Below are positions 10,985 through 23,700 of a DNA stretch of 64,000 nt, one piece after another (the stretch's first letter is position 1; each line of letters opens with the position of its first letter). A program made the position numbers and the translations under genes. The notes beneath the pieces were generated by a model that worked only from the letters and a program-made list of their open reading frames with translations, made no database searches and had not been told where the DNA came from. This DNA is from Pegea sp. RAD2-039 (taxonomy: Eukaryota > Chordata > Thaliacea > Salpida > Salpidae). Where the stretch lies: assembly GCA_034620365.1 (NCBI GenBank), contig JAQGEQ010000139.1, positions 124,001-188,000 on the forward strand, given 5' to 3'.

Positions 10985-13795
10985 GAATTAATTCTATTTG
11001 AATAAGGTCTTCAAGTTATAGATTATATTTTATTGAATAAGTGCTTATAAGTTGTGATAGAATTATTTTTAACAAATGATTTTTATATTACTTGTGACAA
11101 ATCATTCTATCTGGATAAGAAATCGATCCGAGGTATTTTGTTTGATTACAATAAAAATCTTTCATGAAAGTAAAAACTATGGTGGATTTAAATAAAAGTG
11201 GCAAGACCTTACGTTACAGTATACAGAGAAATTCTGACAAGCCGACTTCATCAAAACAAGCTTGCAACGGCAATTGCCAATACTGTAATAAAATTTGCTC
11301 TGGTGAAGATCCGGCAATAGAATGTATTAAATGCCTTTCCTGATTTCATCTAACATGTAGTGATGTGAGCAAGAAAATTTATGATTTTTTTGAAAACAAT
11401 CAGATGAAGCAAATGAAGTTTTAAATGGTTTTGCATTAAATGTAGAGCCATTAACATAACATCTATCTCCTCTAATTCTAATTAAAAACGTTTATCCGAC
11501 ATTAGCAAATCTATATCCGCTGAATTCGCCAAATTTAAATCTGAAATTAGCAACAATGTTGCCAAAATCAATGAGAAAACTTATAGTTTATCTAAACCAA
11601 TGGATGAACTGGATGCCTCTACAGAGAAACCTGCCACATGGGCCTCGGTGGTCGGTGGTTTCGATTCCGACAAAAATGCTAGCATGGCGCAGCTTATTGC
11701 CAAGAAGGTCGCCGACACGCACAAAAAACTCACTTTAGACCGTGAGGACAGAGAAAACAATGTCCATCATCTTTAATGTCTCTGAGACTGATAAAGATGA
11801 TGACAGTAAGTTTTTTAATCAAATGTGCTCTCAAGGCCTTGCTTTTGTGGACGTTTCAAAAGTATCAATGACCAGACTTGGAGCAAAAAGCTCAGACCAT
11901 CAAAGACCGTTGAAAGTGTCCTTTCAGGAAAGTTGGAACAAACGCAAGTTTCTTGCCAAGCTGTATAAACTAAAGCGTGACAAAAAATTCGAGCGCATTA
12001 GAGTAATGCATGACGTGTGCTAAGATGATCGCTTAGAAAATAAACGTCTTCTAAAAGAGGCGTATAATCGAAATCAGAAGGAACAACCAACTGATTTCAA
12101 ATGCAAAGTTCGAGGTCCACCATGGGCCTTGAGAATTTTCAAGGTTTAAAAAAAACGGAAATGGCAATAACCACTGGACCCACACCTTCTTGTTTCAAAC
12201 TCCTTTATTGCTACTCTTTAATATTACTCTGAGGCGAGGAAGAGTTCCACAAATTTGGAAGAAAGCTATTATCACTCTAATTTATAAAAAGGGTCCCAGA
12301 AACACTGCGCTTAACTACAGACAAGTTTTGCTGACTTCAGTTATCTTCAGAAGAACATATCATTCACAATCATATTATCAGTTATTTAATGGAGCACCAT
12401 CTAATACCTGATCTCCAACGTGGCTTTGTGAAACGGAGATCTCTCCTGACTCAACATTTAACTTTTGAGCTTACAGCCCATTATGAAACTAATACTCCCT
12501 GTGACATCATGCATCTCGATTATGCTAAAGCGTTTGATTCTGTCCCATACAACAACCTCATCATTGTTCTACAAAATCTACAAATCAACAGCTTTATCTT
12601 AAAGTGGATCAAAGATTACCTATCAGGTAGAATCTAAGAAACTCTTATTAAAATATCTTTATCTACTCCAAGTCAAGTGACCAGTGGCGTTCCTCAGGGT
12701 TCCCTTGTGGGTCCCCTTCTTTTTTAATTTTATTTGAAGACCTCATCAGAAGATTAGTAGCAGTATATGATGTCAGTGTGTTTGTGCATGCAGATGACAT
12801 CAAGCTATTATCTTGCAATCCTTCAAAACTTCAAACAGCTCTACATGTAAAAAAACTGGTCTATGAACTAGCAGCTCAGAATCCAGCCCACAAAGTCTGA
12901 ACTTGTAACTTTTTCTCGTAAACCAGCTGTAAATTGCTTGAACCAATATTTCATTAATGGATTTATTACCCACGAATATCTTCGGTCCTAGACCTTGGCA
13001 TTACCCTATCACCTGACTTTAAATGGCACAATTATGTTTCCAAAATCTTTGCAAAATCAATTAACCTTGTCTAGTTTATCATGAAGAATTTTGATTCCAA
13101 GGATTATACTTCTTTATCAATCTTTTCAAATTGTACATATGTCTAATTCTTAAATATAAGGTCAATACATAGATGCCATATCAAGTTAGTGATATCAAAA
13201 AAATCGAGTTTGTCCAGGGACCATTTACGAAATTGGTATACAGGAAACTTAAGATTAAATATGATAGTTATAAACGTCTTCTCAGCTTCTTAAATTTAAA
13301 TACTTTGGAAATTCGACGGATTAAATACGACTTAATTCTTATTTTTAAAATTATCCACAATTGAATTGACCTTCAATTCGATGCTTTCTTTTCCATTAGT
13401 CCTTCCCTCAAGTTATATTAACACAGACGACACACATCTTAATAAGCCCATATCACCTGGCAAGTTAATCGTAGCAAATTGTTTCTCATTCCGCACAATT
13501 AATACATGGAACCAGCTGCCATCAGACATTGTTATGTGAGAACCACTCGTGTTGTTCAAGCAGAAGTTGGACCGTTATAACATTGCCAACACTGACATTT
13601 CTAAACTGAATTTTTCCTTTTTTTTATATTACTAACAATCTATGTAATTGTTCACTGTTATATCCTTTGAGGACTACCTAAATGACATGTTGCTATTTCT
13701 TTCTATATTTATAACTTAATAGATGTTTTTTGTGAGATTGTTTGTTAGCGGGAGGTGCTCTCGTTAGGCACCCTCCTTTGCATTTATTGAAATAA
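10985..13795 (+). mobile_element. LINE-A copy 1, non-LTR retrotransposon, broken
   Basis: CR1/Jockey-like element, matching copy 2 (18680-21800) end to end in arrangement. The 5' part (11200-11430) encodes a PHD-type zinc finger (CQYCNKICSGEDPAIECIKC, then HLTC and WFCIKC). Next comes an ORF1 gag-like RRM region (11742-12023, with TRLGAKSSDHQRPLKVSF), then a very short endonuclease-proximal piece fused by internal deletion to the reverse transcriptase (12190-12640, LDYAKAFDSVPY). Later RT parts include SGVPQG and an ADDIKLL near 12790. The 3' end has the family hairpin (GAGGTGCTC...GGCACCCTC, 13750-13775) and a short TTTATTGAAATAAAT tail. Frameshifts and stops make both ORFs non-functional. 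Confidence 0.88.
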
Positions 13796-14640
13796 ATTGC
13801 AATGCATTTGAAGCAGAAAGTAGACTATCCTACTGGACCATCTATTGGCGCGAAGAAATATCTCTCAGCTCAGGTCAAAGGCTTGCACTACCTAGTAGAT
13901 CACATCTGTAATCAAGTCTTTTGAGTTTTTAACGCAAATATCCATTCAACTTTTGTTGTTGTTAACATGCAAGTTCGCTCCAGTGGAAAAAAGTCTTCAA
14001 GCTGAGAGTAATTAATTTAATTAACGATCTCTTCACATCAGTCGTTCTTCTGGGAGTGAAGAAAGATTTAAATACTTCTAGAAGGACTCTGTGCTCTTTC
14101 GTGAATTTGAGGTTGTAAAATTCACTTTCTTCTGAATAATCGGAATTTCGGCAACTTCAAGAATTAGGAGTTTCCGAAATTTAAAAAGTTTTAGCCCCAT
14201 ATCAGCTGCTCTGACCAAGGTGAGAGATTCGATAGCTCTCCATCAGGGCTCCTTTAGGTCTGCATTAAAGTGTACCATGTCTTCCACATATCACTAATTT
14301 AGCTTGATGTCTGGCTATAAATGCCTCGAATCGTCAATTGTAGCCGTCTCCAGGTGATGGATGTACTATAAGGTAAAATGATCTTATTCTATATAATCTT
14401 ACAATCACGCCAAAAGCTTCATCTATTTTCAGGTCTTCCTCTACAAAGTGATACTAAAGTTGTTGGCGTGTGGTGCACTGGTCTAGCTTTGTCTAGTTGG
14501 TATCACAAGAGCTTTCAAAGCGACACTGATTACAGTAACAAACTGCCTACGAGGCTCCAACTCTTGCAAAACTCCGGCTTTTAAGTTCGAGTTTTACGTC
14601 TCCTAGAAGTTTTGTAATAAGACAAACTTACAATATGCGT
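13796..14640 (+). repeat. Mixed-composition repeat, possible LTR-element remnant
   Basis: Base composition is less AT-rich than the flanks, as in the transposon sequences. The segment 14525-14635 (AACTGCCTACGAGGCTCCAA ... TTACGTCTCCTAGAAG) matches 36253-36330 in the same orientation, so it is dispersed. A TATTGGCGCGAAG at about 13846-13860 looks like a primer-binding-site start (TGG...) but is unproven. The plus-strand open frame 14378-14584 has no recognisable domain. I infer degraded LTR-element untranslated or gag sequence, with low certainty. Confidence 0.4.
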
Positions 14641-14939
14641 TTGCTATATGTTTGTTATTATACGTTTTTCGAGTTTTTTAAAGTTATTAGAATATTCTAG
14701 TTTTTAAGAAAAAAAATGAATAAACAGTATATTATCAAAACTATTAAGATCTCAGAAAGAAAACATTCAAAGAAGAGCCAATTAAATGAACATAGGCTCA
14801 ATTTAAGCATCATTTAAGTTTTAAAATCTATATGAAGTTTAATCATTCATGGAGTTTGTCTTAATCTTATTCCCATTAGAATGGAAGCAATTTTTATCGA
14901 TTAATCAAGGATAATAGTTTGAAGACCACACACGTAACT

Positions 14940-17215
14940 AACAATATGAATTCATTGCAGCAATCTACTCAAAGTAGTGAATTTTTATGTATAACTGATT
15001 ATCAATCAATCTGAAATTAAGATCTGAATCCGATGCTAAATATCTGATTGCTGTTGGACAGGTCAATCAACTTTTTCAACATCATTAAGCATATCTCTTT
15101 AACTATAGAATTCGAAGTTTGAATTTCTTCAAGGAGCTCCAAATCTTTCAAAATTTTCAACATTCATTAATCTGTTATGGTTGGTCTAATTCTCAATACG
15201 AAGCAAGATCTTTAAACTCTTCTTAAATCGATAGAGAACAAAGTATCTTTAAAGAATGACGAATTCAAAACGTTTTATCGAGTTGGTTCAAGATCTTCTA
15301 ATAACAGATTAATTATCTTGAAGCTCTCCAATTATTCAACCAGAGATAAACTGATGAAACTTCAAATACTTCAAAAACTAAACGCCGATTGCTCTGATCA
15401 AAGCATCCGTATTCACATAAAACTGAACCGAAATAAAATCCGGAATAGCTTCACAGAAGACTGGTAAAAGAACTAGATGAAATACAGGAAACTGTCCAGG
15501 TGAGTAAGTTTGCTATTATCAATAACTCGGTAATTAAATTTCTTAATTTTCAAATTTCTTCCGGCTTCTTTGAGGTTGATCCTGACATTTAATACAAGCT
15601 TAAGTGTGTGGAATCTGAAACTGAAGTTAATAAGTGACACGATTACATGATTACCTCTCCTTTTTTATGAAGATAACAATTTTTATCTCAGTGATTTTGA
15701 AAAAGTCGAGATTTCCATCTTAGCAATTTTACAAATATCTTTCTTAAAGCAAAGAAATCAAATCTTATGGATAGATATTGTAATCACTGATATGAAATTT
15801 TCACTGCGGTCAACAATATTAAAGAAATATTAACTCGTACACCTGAACAAACTCTTTCTTATTTTCCTAAATGCTCTTTCTAATCTATAACATAACCTAT
15901 AATACTTGTCTTTAATTTTTCAGTATATTCAAGTTATGTACCTTCTTAATGAAAAACTTCCATAATTATCCCAATAAAAAAGAAGAACAATAAGCCAATA
16001 AACTACCCGCCAATCTTTTTCCCTTCTAGCTTCTATCGAATCTTCGAATGAATTATATCACACAAAATTCCGACTTTCTTCTATACAAAAACTTACCATC
16101 AATTTAGTTTTTTTCTCATAACTTCTCAGCTAATTATCCTGTATCCACCAGTAACCATGTTCATCAGCAAATAGTTTAATACTATTATCATTAATACAGA
16201 CATACATAGCTTTTGTAGATTTTTGCTTATCTCATTTTAGTAAAACCCCCAGATAATTTAATATTAACCCTACTCTTATCTTTTGGATTAAACAATTTCT
16301 TAATTCTAGACAACGGTTTCAAGTTTACTTGGGATTTTCAGTTGTGATCCCGAAGATAGCATTGTTAATCTCTTTAACATTTATATCAAGCTTATTCTTC
16401 ATCAGCAAATGACTCTGGAAATTTAATATTCTTTGCCGATGATGCCAATTTTTTTAATACTAAACCAGTTACTCTTCAACCTTCTTTGGAGTTTACTAAT
16501 CTATAAGTTAGCTACCGACAAATTTTTTAATTTTTCAATGAATCTTGAAACTCAACATCATCTAAATTTTGTCTAAACAAGTTTTAAATCTTAATTATCC
16601 TTGCATTAAGCACTTCAGTATCTTCATCTTTCACATTTTAAAATGAACTTACCAAGTAAATTATCTGTTGAGAATGTATATTACTGAACTCTGAAATCTT
16701 TTAAGACGAAAAATATTTGGATACTCTTAAACATTGTGACCCTCAAACACTATTCCTACAATAGAATTTAACTCTTTTAGTACAGAGCACTCACCTTAAT
16801 AAGATATGATGATTCTTGAATCTGTTTTTCTATGGCTTACTCTTTTATTCATATATTAACCATCTCTATAATCTTTCATATGTCCTCAGAGGTCTTCCAT
16901 TTAACAATAATTCACTCAAGAGTTTTAATAACACCCAGTAGCCTAACATATTTTTCAACAAGGTAAAAACGGTTTGGAATTTTCTTCTCGACTCTATCAC
17001 TGCCATTTTTGTATTTTCTTCACTTGTCTTATTTTTTGTATTTTCGAATTATAACTTGTATCTCTGCAGTACTCCTATATTTTATACTTGATTTATGTAA
17101 AACTGTAGTATTTAACATCTTTTTGTTATCTTTCTGCTCATATTGCTTTGGTAAGAGCTTTATAATTTGTCATATGCAGTGATTCGTTGAATAAATTAAA
17201 AAGTATGAAAAATTT
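14940..17215 (+). mobile_element. LINE-B copy 1, second non-LTR retrotransposon family, heavily degraded
   Basis: Distinct from LINE-A. An ORF1-like RRM relic is readable at about 15270-15440 (FYRVGSRSSNNRLIILKL, then RDKLMKLQILQKLNADC). Reverse transcriptase fragments follow in shifting frames: a KKKNNKPINYPP box near 15975-16015, an FADDANFF catalytic motif near 16430-16455, and NLSYVLRGLPFNNNSLK near 16880-16920, the conserved C-terminal arm motif. The element ends near 17200 with a short AATAAATT-type tail. Both ORFs are broken by many stops. Confidence 0.75.
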
Positions 17216-17399
17216 CTATAAAAACAAACATTTACAAAGTTCGGAAAAAGAGCCAAGAAGGTCAATATCAAATTGATTTTGTTTAAAGATTTTTTCATTT
17301 ACTAAATTTATTCATTTATTTTTCATTCTTTTCCAATAGTCATTCATTTTAGTGCTTCAGGTCTAAATTCTAATAAATTTAAGTTTAATTTTGAAAACA

Positions 17400-17760
17400 T
17401 GAAGCAACGTGAGGCAACCATTCACTGCACAGGAAGGACAAACTCAAAGATTGTTGAGACGTTAAAAACACTAAAATTGACTCCTAGGAATGCTGTCAAA
17501 TGCTACTAAGAAGTGATGAGGCGATCGACAGGTATGGAAGACCTTGCACTGTGCCTGATGTAACTAAAACTAAATGCATTAGGAAGAGAGTTAAGAAATC
17601 CCAAAAAAGGATAAAAATGATCCCTACAAGTTTAGATATCAACAAATTAAGAGATCCGTCTTCCTTGGCGATCGTAAACTTACCCCCATCAAAATTACTA
17701 ATTAAACAACTCACAGTCCTACAGGAACGGATTATACTGACAGATCAAAGGTCCCTTTAA
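17400..17760 (+). pseudogene. Mariner/Tc1-type transposase N-terminal remnant
   Basis: Translation from 17400 gives MKQREATIHCTGRTNSKIVE, then LKLTPRNAVKCY, which resembles the first helix-turn-helix of mariner-family transposases. After a stop and frameshift, the frame 17500-17760 gives RYGRPCTVPDVTKTKCIRKR followed by VKKSQKRI. This matches the linker (GRPRT......IRERV.KNPKRS) and second helix-turn-helix region. No catalytic DDE/D domain follows, and terminal inverted repeats were not found. It is a fossil fragment. The antisense open frame at 17496-17714 is not a gene. Confidence 0.6.
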
Positions 17761-18670
17761 ATGCTATAAATCTTTCTAACAAGAAAATCAGTATTTGCTT
17801 ATTATACTTTTTTCTCAAAAATAAAAACTCTCGAAAAATCAACCTCTCCCTGTGTCTTTAAAATTAAATATTTTTTACAAAATGCAAATTCTTCTACAAA
17901 AAATAGTCAAATAAATTTGATAATTTAATTCTAACAGCATCTGATCAAGTTTCATTTCAACTACCAGAAGTACCTCATTCTTATAAGAAAATATTCATTA
18001 AAAAATATTTTTATATTTATTCGTTGTGTTATCATTAAGCAATCAAATAATTACACAAGTTATAATAAACACAGCTGATTCATATGGAGCACAAAAATTA
18101 AATGAAAAGTTTCGATATTTTTACTAAACCCTTTAACTTCGTTACCTAACAACACCAAGCCTTAGTTTAGTAATTAAAATTTTACTACAGACTTTTTTGA
18201 AATTAGTATTTCCAAATTTTATCTAAAAATCAAGTATTTCGTTTTACAATTTTTATTAGAAGCCTAAATTCTTGTGAAGTAATCTTTATCAGATAAAACA
18301 ATTTTCGAAAAAACATTTAGGACCTTTGCAAAGTCATTTGGTTCCCTGGACTTTTACAGCGTCATGAGCACATCTTAATCTAAATGATCAACAGTTTTTA
18401 AGACTCGATTACTTTTAGCAGCCACCAGTAAGCCGCATACTTTGATGAGAGCTGCAGAATTTTTAAGAGAGTGATAAAAAATAATCTAGCAGTAAAATAA
18501 TTTCACTACATGAAATACCTCAAAATCTGTTAATAAGCTCCATCATCAAGCATTCTGTCTATACATACAAAAAATGAAATCAAAAATTTAATGTTGTAAG
18601 AAAATTCATACTATCACCACTTAATTATCCATCTACGTCATTAAAAACAAAAAATCTTTGACAAATTTGT
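17761..18670. other. AT-rich sequence, nothing recognised
   Basis: No open frame, exon-like segment or transposon motif was recognised between the mariner remnant and the 3' end of LINE-A copy 2. Confidence 0.5.
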
Positions 18671-19149
18671 CAATTTGACATTTATTTATTTATTTCAATA
18701 AATGCGAAGGAGGTTACCTGAAAAGAGCACCTCTCGCTAATACACATTCTCACAAGTAACATATATTTAGCCAAAAATATAGAAAGTAAAAGATGTAACA
18801 CATGGTATTTCGATATAACTCAAAGCATATAACAGTGAACAATTTCATGGAATGTTAATAATATAAGAAAGAAAAAAAAGAACAAAGTTTAGAAATGACA
18901 AAGTTGGCAATATTAAAACGGTTCAACTTCTGCTTGAACAACGCGAGTGACTTCGACATGGCAATGTCTGATGGTAGGCTGGTCCATGTGGTAATTGTGC
19001 GGTATGAGAAAAAATTTGCTCTGACCAATTTACTCGGTGATATAGGCTTATTAAGGTGTAATGGGTGTCGTCTTAACTGATATAACTTGAAGGAAGGACT
19101 AATAAAAAAGAAATCACCAAACTGAATGTCAATTAAATTGTGGAGAATT

Positions 19150-20349
19150 TTAAAAATAAGAATTAAGTCGTATTTCCAAAGTATCTAAATTGAAGAGACT
19201 GAGACGATGTTTATAACTATCATATTTAATATTAAGTTTCCTACATACTAATCTTGTAAATGTGGCCTGAACAGATTCGATTTTTTTGATATCACTAACT
19301 TCATATGGCATCCATGCACTGACATTGTATTTAAGAATTGGACTTACGTACAGTTTGAAAAGATTGATAAAAAAACATGGGTTTTTAGAATTAAAGGTCT
19401 TTATAATAAGGAAGACAAAGTTGATTGATTTCCAAAAGATTTTGGAAACATAATTGAGCCATTTAAAGTCAGATGATAGAAGAATGCCAAGGTCTAGGAC
19501 CGAAGATACTCGTTGAATAATGAATCTATTGATGGAGTATTGGTTCAAGCAATTTACAGCTGGCTTACGAGAAAAAGTTATAAGTTCAGATTTTGTGGGC
19601 TGGATTCTGAGCTGCCAATTCGCAGACCAGTCTTCTACAGTGTGCAGTGCAGTTTGAAGTTTTGAAGGGTTACAAGATAATAGCTTGATATCATCTGCAT
19701 ACACAAACCTTCTGACATCATCTACTGCTACTAATCTTCTGATGAGGTCTTTGATGAAAATTAAAAAGAGAAGAGGACCCAGAACAGAGCCCTGCGGAAC
19801 ACCACTAGTGATTTGACTAGAAGTAGATAAAGATCTTTCTACTTGAGTTTGTTGGGTTCTACCTGATAGGTAATCTTCAATCCACTGTAAGATAAAGCTG
19901 TTGTTTTTTAAGTTTTTCAATACAGTAACGAGCTTAGTGTGTGGAACAGAATCAAACGCTTTATCAAAATCGAGATATATGATGTCACAGGGAGTATTAC
20001 TTTCATAATGGGCTGTAAACTCATTAAGAAAAGTGAGATGTTGAGTCAGGGAAGATCTCCGTTTCACAAAGCCATGTTGGATATCAGATATTAGATGGTG
20101 CTCCATCAAATGACTGGTCATATGATTGTGAATGATATGTTCTTGTGTTCTGCAGATAACTGAAGTCATCGAAACTTGTCTGTAGTTAATTGTAGTGTTT
20201 CTGGGACCCTTTTTATGAATTGGAGTAATAATAGCTTTCTTCCAAATTTGTGAAATTCTTCCTCGCCTCAGAGTCATGTTAAAGAAAAGCGATAAAGGCA
20301 GTGATAAAGATGAAGTAGTTTTTCTTAAAAAAAGCTTAAAATTACGCAA
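19150..20349 (-). pseudogene. LINE-A reverse transcriptase, truncated ORF2 of copy 2
   Basis: About 399 codons of RT and thumb. The catalytic motifs are intact: palm A FDKAFDSV, fingers GVPQGSVLGPLL and catalytic YADD. The frame is lost near 19150, inside the conserved LEIRLNSYF region, before the C-terminus seen in the 60-kb copy (LEIRRIKYDLILIFEII). The N-terminal fusion to endonuclease sequence is broken by internal deletion and frame change, so this copy cannot make a complete ORF2 protein. Confidence 0.8.
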
Positions 20350-20800
20350 ACACTGCCGCCTCTATCATACAGTCTATCACAACATAAAAAACAAAAAAGA
20401 TTTTTGTCGACTAGAAAAGAATCAGGATAAAACGGTTTCAACCAAGTTTCAGTAATAAAAACAAATGTGAAATCTTGGGAATGCAAAAGAGTTTTCAATC
20501 GAAAAACTTTGTTAATAATCAACCGTTCGTTGAAGAACATACCTAATGTGATAGAAGAATTGTCTTTTTGAAGCTTGTGAGATTTGATGATGGGCTTCTG
20601 TAAATTGATATCTTGGGTATTAACAATTGTGTCCGGAGAGAGTTTGAAAAAAGAAGATGTGGGTCCAGTGGTTATTGCCACTTCCGTTTTTTGAAAAAAC
20701 CTTGAAAATTCTCAAGGCCCATGGTGGACCTCGAACTTTGTATTTGAAATCAGTTGGTTGTTTCTTCTGATTTCGGTTATACGCTTCTTTTAGAAGACGC

Positions 20801-21514
20801 TTATACTAAGCGATCATCTTCACACATATCATGTGCTACTCTTATGCGCTCGAATTTTTTCTCAAGCTTTAGCTTATGCAGCTTGGCAAGAAACTTGCGT
20901 TTGTTCCAATTTTTCTGAAAGGATACTTTCAGCGGTCTTTGATGATCTGAGCTTTTTGCTCCAAGTCTAGTGATTGATACCTTTGGAACGTGCACAAAAT
21001 CAAGGCTTTGAGAGCACATTTGATTAAAAAACTCACTGTCATCATCTTTGTCAGTCTCAGAGACATTAAAGATGATGACATTGTTTTCTCTGTCCTCACG
21101 GTCTACAGTCAGTTTTTTGTGCGTGTCGGCGACCTTCTTGGCAATAAGCTGCACCGTGCTAGCATTTTTGTCAGAACCAGGATCACCCACCACCGAGGCC
21201 CATGTGACTTGTTTCTTTGTAGAGGCATTCATTTCGTCCATTGATTTGGACAATTCTTTCTCGTCAATCTTGGCAACATCGTTGCCAATTTCCGATTTAA
21301 GTTTTACTAATTCAGCAGATACCGATTTGCTAATGTCTGATAATAGGTTTTCATCAGAATTGGTTGAGGGAGCTGTTGTGTCCATGGCTCTACATTTAAT
21401 GCAAAACCATTTAAATCCCATTTGCTTCATCTGGTTGTTATCAAATATATCGTAAATTTTCTTGCTCACATCACTACAGGTGAGATGAAAGCAGGAGACA
21501 TTTGAAGCATTCAA
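20801..21514 (-). pseudogene. LINE-A ORF1 protein (gag-like), truncated
   Basis: About 237 codons. The N-terminus contains the last part of a PHD-type finger (CFHLTCSDVSKKIYD ... WFCIKC). The middle is a serine/lysine-rich linker with a short coiled-coil-like stretch. The C-terminal third is an RRM-like nucleic-acid-binding region (VIIFNVSETDKDDDSEFFNQ, then SITRLGAKSSDHQRPLKVSF). It ends at a premature stop where copy 1 continues in frame with about 40 more codons (KRLLKEAYNRNQKEQP). Expected role: RNA-binding partner of the LINE ribonucleoprotein. Confidence 0.75.
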
Positions 21515-21800
21515 CTACCGGATCTTCACCAGAGCAAATTTTATTGCAGGATTGACATTTGCAATCTTGCTTTGATGAAGTCGGTTTTTCAGGAATTTTC
21601 TTTACAGAAGACCGTAAGGTCTTACTACTTTTATGTGAATCCACTATAGTTTGTATAAAAGATTTTTACTGTCACCAATTACAGTATATATATACTATAC
21701 AAATCACTTCCTATGAATAAATATATCACAACTTATAAGCACATATTCAATTAGAATATAACCTATAACCTGAAACTTATTCAAATAGAATGATATGAAA

Positions 21801-22285
21801 TACTCTAATATTACTGGTGTTTCCAACCTTTTACAATAGCTACAAACGTATAACATTTAAAAGTCTTTAATAATTTTCGGCTGAATTGTTCTGTAAGCAA
21901 CAGATTTTCATTAACTGTTGAATATATTTCACACATTTTAACTTTTAGACAGTTTTTTTAGGTAGTTGAAACTGTTTCACTACTTGAAGCACCTCAAGTT
22001 ATGTTGTTTTTAAAAAAAATCTGTTTCTGTTAAGTAATTGCTATAAGATCTAATTAGACAAATGAACAATTGTTTTGCTGATGATAAAATAAGATTTTTA
22101 GTTTACAGAAAATTATTTGTATGAAGCCATTTTTAAATTATGTAAAACTGTATTCACTGCTCACAAAGCTTCAAACAATAATTCTGTATCATCATTGGCA
22201 TCAAAAATTTTATTTCTAAATTCAGTCATCTTCAGGAGAACGATTGAAGAACTATTTTTTTTATAAATTTAGTTTTGTTTAAAGT
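21801..22285. other. AT-rich sequence, nothing recognised
   Basis: No coding or repeat signature was seen between LINE-A copy 2 and LINE-B copy 2. Confidence 0.45.
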
Positions 22286-23700
22286 TTATTTATTTATTCA
22301 AACCGTGGCTGCAAGTTACAAGTTCAACAGCTCTTATAGCAAACAGCAATGAGATAATTGAAAGGTTTTATAATTTAAGTTTAATATAGAAAGAATTGAA
22401 ACATTGTAAAAGCATAGATAAATTTTGATATAGAGATGGAATCGGAAAAGGAGTTCCAAACCTTGGTTACTCTACCAAAAAAGCTGTTACCTCACTGGGT
22501 CTTATCAAAGTTGTTGAGTGGTTTAATCTTGAGCATCTGAGGACATAAGGGAGATTGTGGTCTTTAAAGTAGCCTATGAAGTTAAGATGGCAAAAACCAT
22601 TTAAAACTTTAATACAAGATGAAAAACAAGCTCTTACAGAGACGGTCTTTGTATGAGGAAAAGGGTATTCCGCATCTAAGGGATGATTTCCTGTTGAATG
22701 ATCCTTGGATAAATTCAAGCCTTGATATCTTCTTTAAGTTGAGGACTTTATATGGAAGGGTTGAACTCTAATTTAGGATGTATGTGATGTAAGCATTCAA
22801 CAGCCTCCAGATGTTTTATGTCTTAAAAGATTTGAAAATTTTATATAAAGTTAATGAATCAAGTTTGAACAAATAATTTATAAAATAAGTTTTGTGGGAT
22901 GAAAATTCCTAGGGTTTAATGACCTAACATCGGGAAATTTTATTGTTGTTTAAATAAAAGTCAGTAGATGTTGACTTTGAGCTTGAAGTTTTATTTATTA
23001 ACAGATAAAAACATTTGTCGATAGCGAGCTTGAGTTGTTTCGATTGAAGCCATAGATTAGTGGATTCCAAAGAAGATTGAAGATCAACTGATTTAGTACC
23101 AAAGTTGGCATTGTCGGCAAAAAGTATTAAATTTCCAGAACTCTTTAATGATGTAGAACTGTCTACAATGCCATTGATATAAATATTGAAAAACAGAGGG
23201 CCAATAATGCTGTCCTGGGAAACATCACCGAAAGCCTTGCTTGAAGCAGTGTTACTAGTGATGGCTTGTTTTCTATCTTTCAGAAATTCCTCAATCAAAG
23301 AGATAAGAGTGGGATTAATGTATGGGATGTAATATTGAGTCAAAGGTTCTATGCAGTTTGTACAGATGACAATATTATTTAAATAATTTGCTGAGGGATA
23401 TAGTCACTAGTGGAGTCAGGACAACAGCTGATCGCTGGAAGATCTTTGAGGAAGGAACCCAATAATCAGTGAGAAATTTGTTACTGAGAAGATAAGTCAG
23501 AATTTTCCATGAAATGACCAATTTAAAGACTCGGCAGAAGCTACTAGTGAAAGAAATTGTTCGGCACTTTATTTATTTATTTATTTCTGTCTCCTTTTTT
23601 GTGAACTGGAATAATTGATGATATACTTTCAGATTTCATCCGATAAATGAAGCTAGCAATGTTTATAGAAATATCAAGACTTTTCACATTTTCTAAAATT
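22285..23700 (-). mobile_element. LINE-B copy 2, reverse transcriptase remnant
   Basis: Minus-strand fragments of an RT distinct from LINE-A. IIPVHKKGDRN is readable near 23580-23620. The frame 22924-23343 gives LISLIEEFLKDRKQAITSNT, then DVSQDSIIGPLFFNIYING and LILFADNANFGTKS. The catalytic motif reads FADN instead of F/YADD, so this copy is catalytically dead. A C-terminal arm (22467-22718) has VLNGFCHLNFIGYF and LPYVLRCSRL. The 3' end near 22285-22300 carries a short AATAAATAAATAAAC tail on the minus strand. An internal AAATAAATAAATAAA run at about 23570-23590 sits inside the RT region. Confidence 0.75.

Larger units (their letters stand above)
18690..21800 (-). mobile_element. LINE-A copy 2, near full length but with an endonuclease deletion
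   Basis: Minus-strand copy whose 5' part (21640-21800) aligns with the 5' part of copy 1 (10985-11200) and whose 3' end (18690-18760) has the TTTATTTATTTATTTCAATAAATG tail complement and hairpin. ORF1 (20801-21514) encodes part of a PHD-like finger and a gag-like RRM region, but stops early relative to copy 1. The ORF2 start (20325-20681) carries the first endonuclease motifs (FVFITETWLKP), then jumps directly into the RT domain (19150-20349; LDFDKAFDSVPH, SGVPQGSVLGPLLF, VYADDIKLL). Most of the endonuclease is missing. The deletion junction differs from that of copy 1, so the two deletions were independent. Confidence 0.9.

Noticed and set aside
13846..13862. Primer-binding site starting TGGCGCGAAG
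   Set aside because: No matching tRNA 3' end could be confirmed and no LTR end is recognisable directly upstream.
17496..17714. Minus-strand 72-codon frame
   Set aside because: Antisense to the mariner-type remnant, which has recognisable transposase sequence.
21048..21455. Plus-strand 135-codon frame
   Set aside because: Antisense shadow of LINE-A ORF1 on the minus strand.
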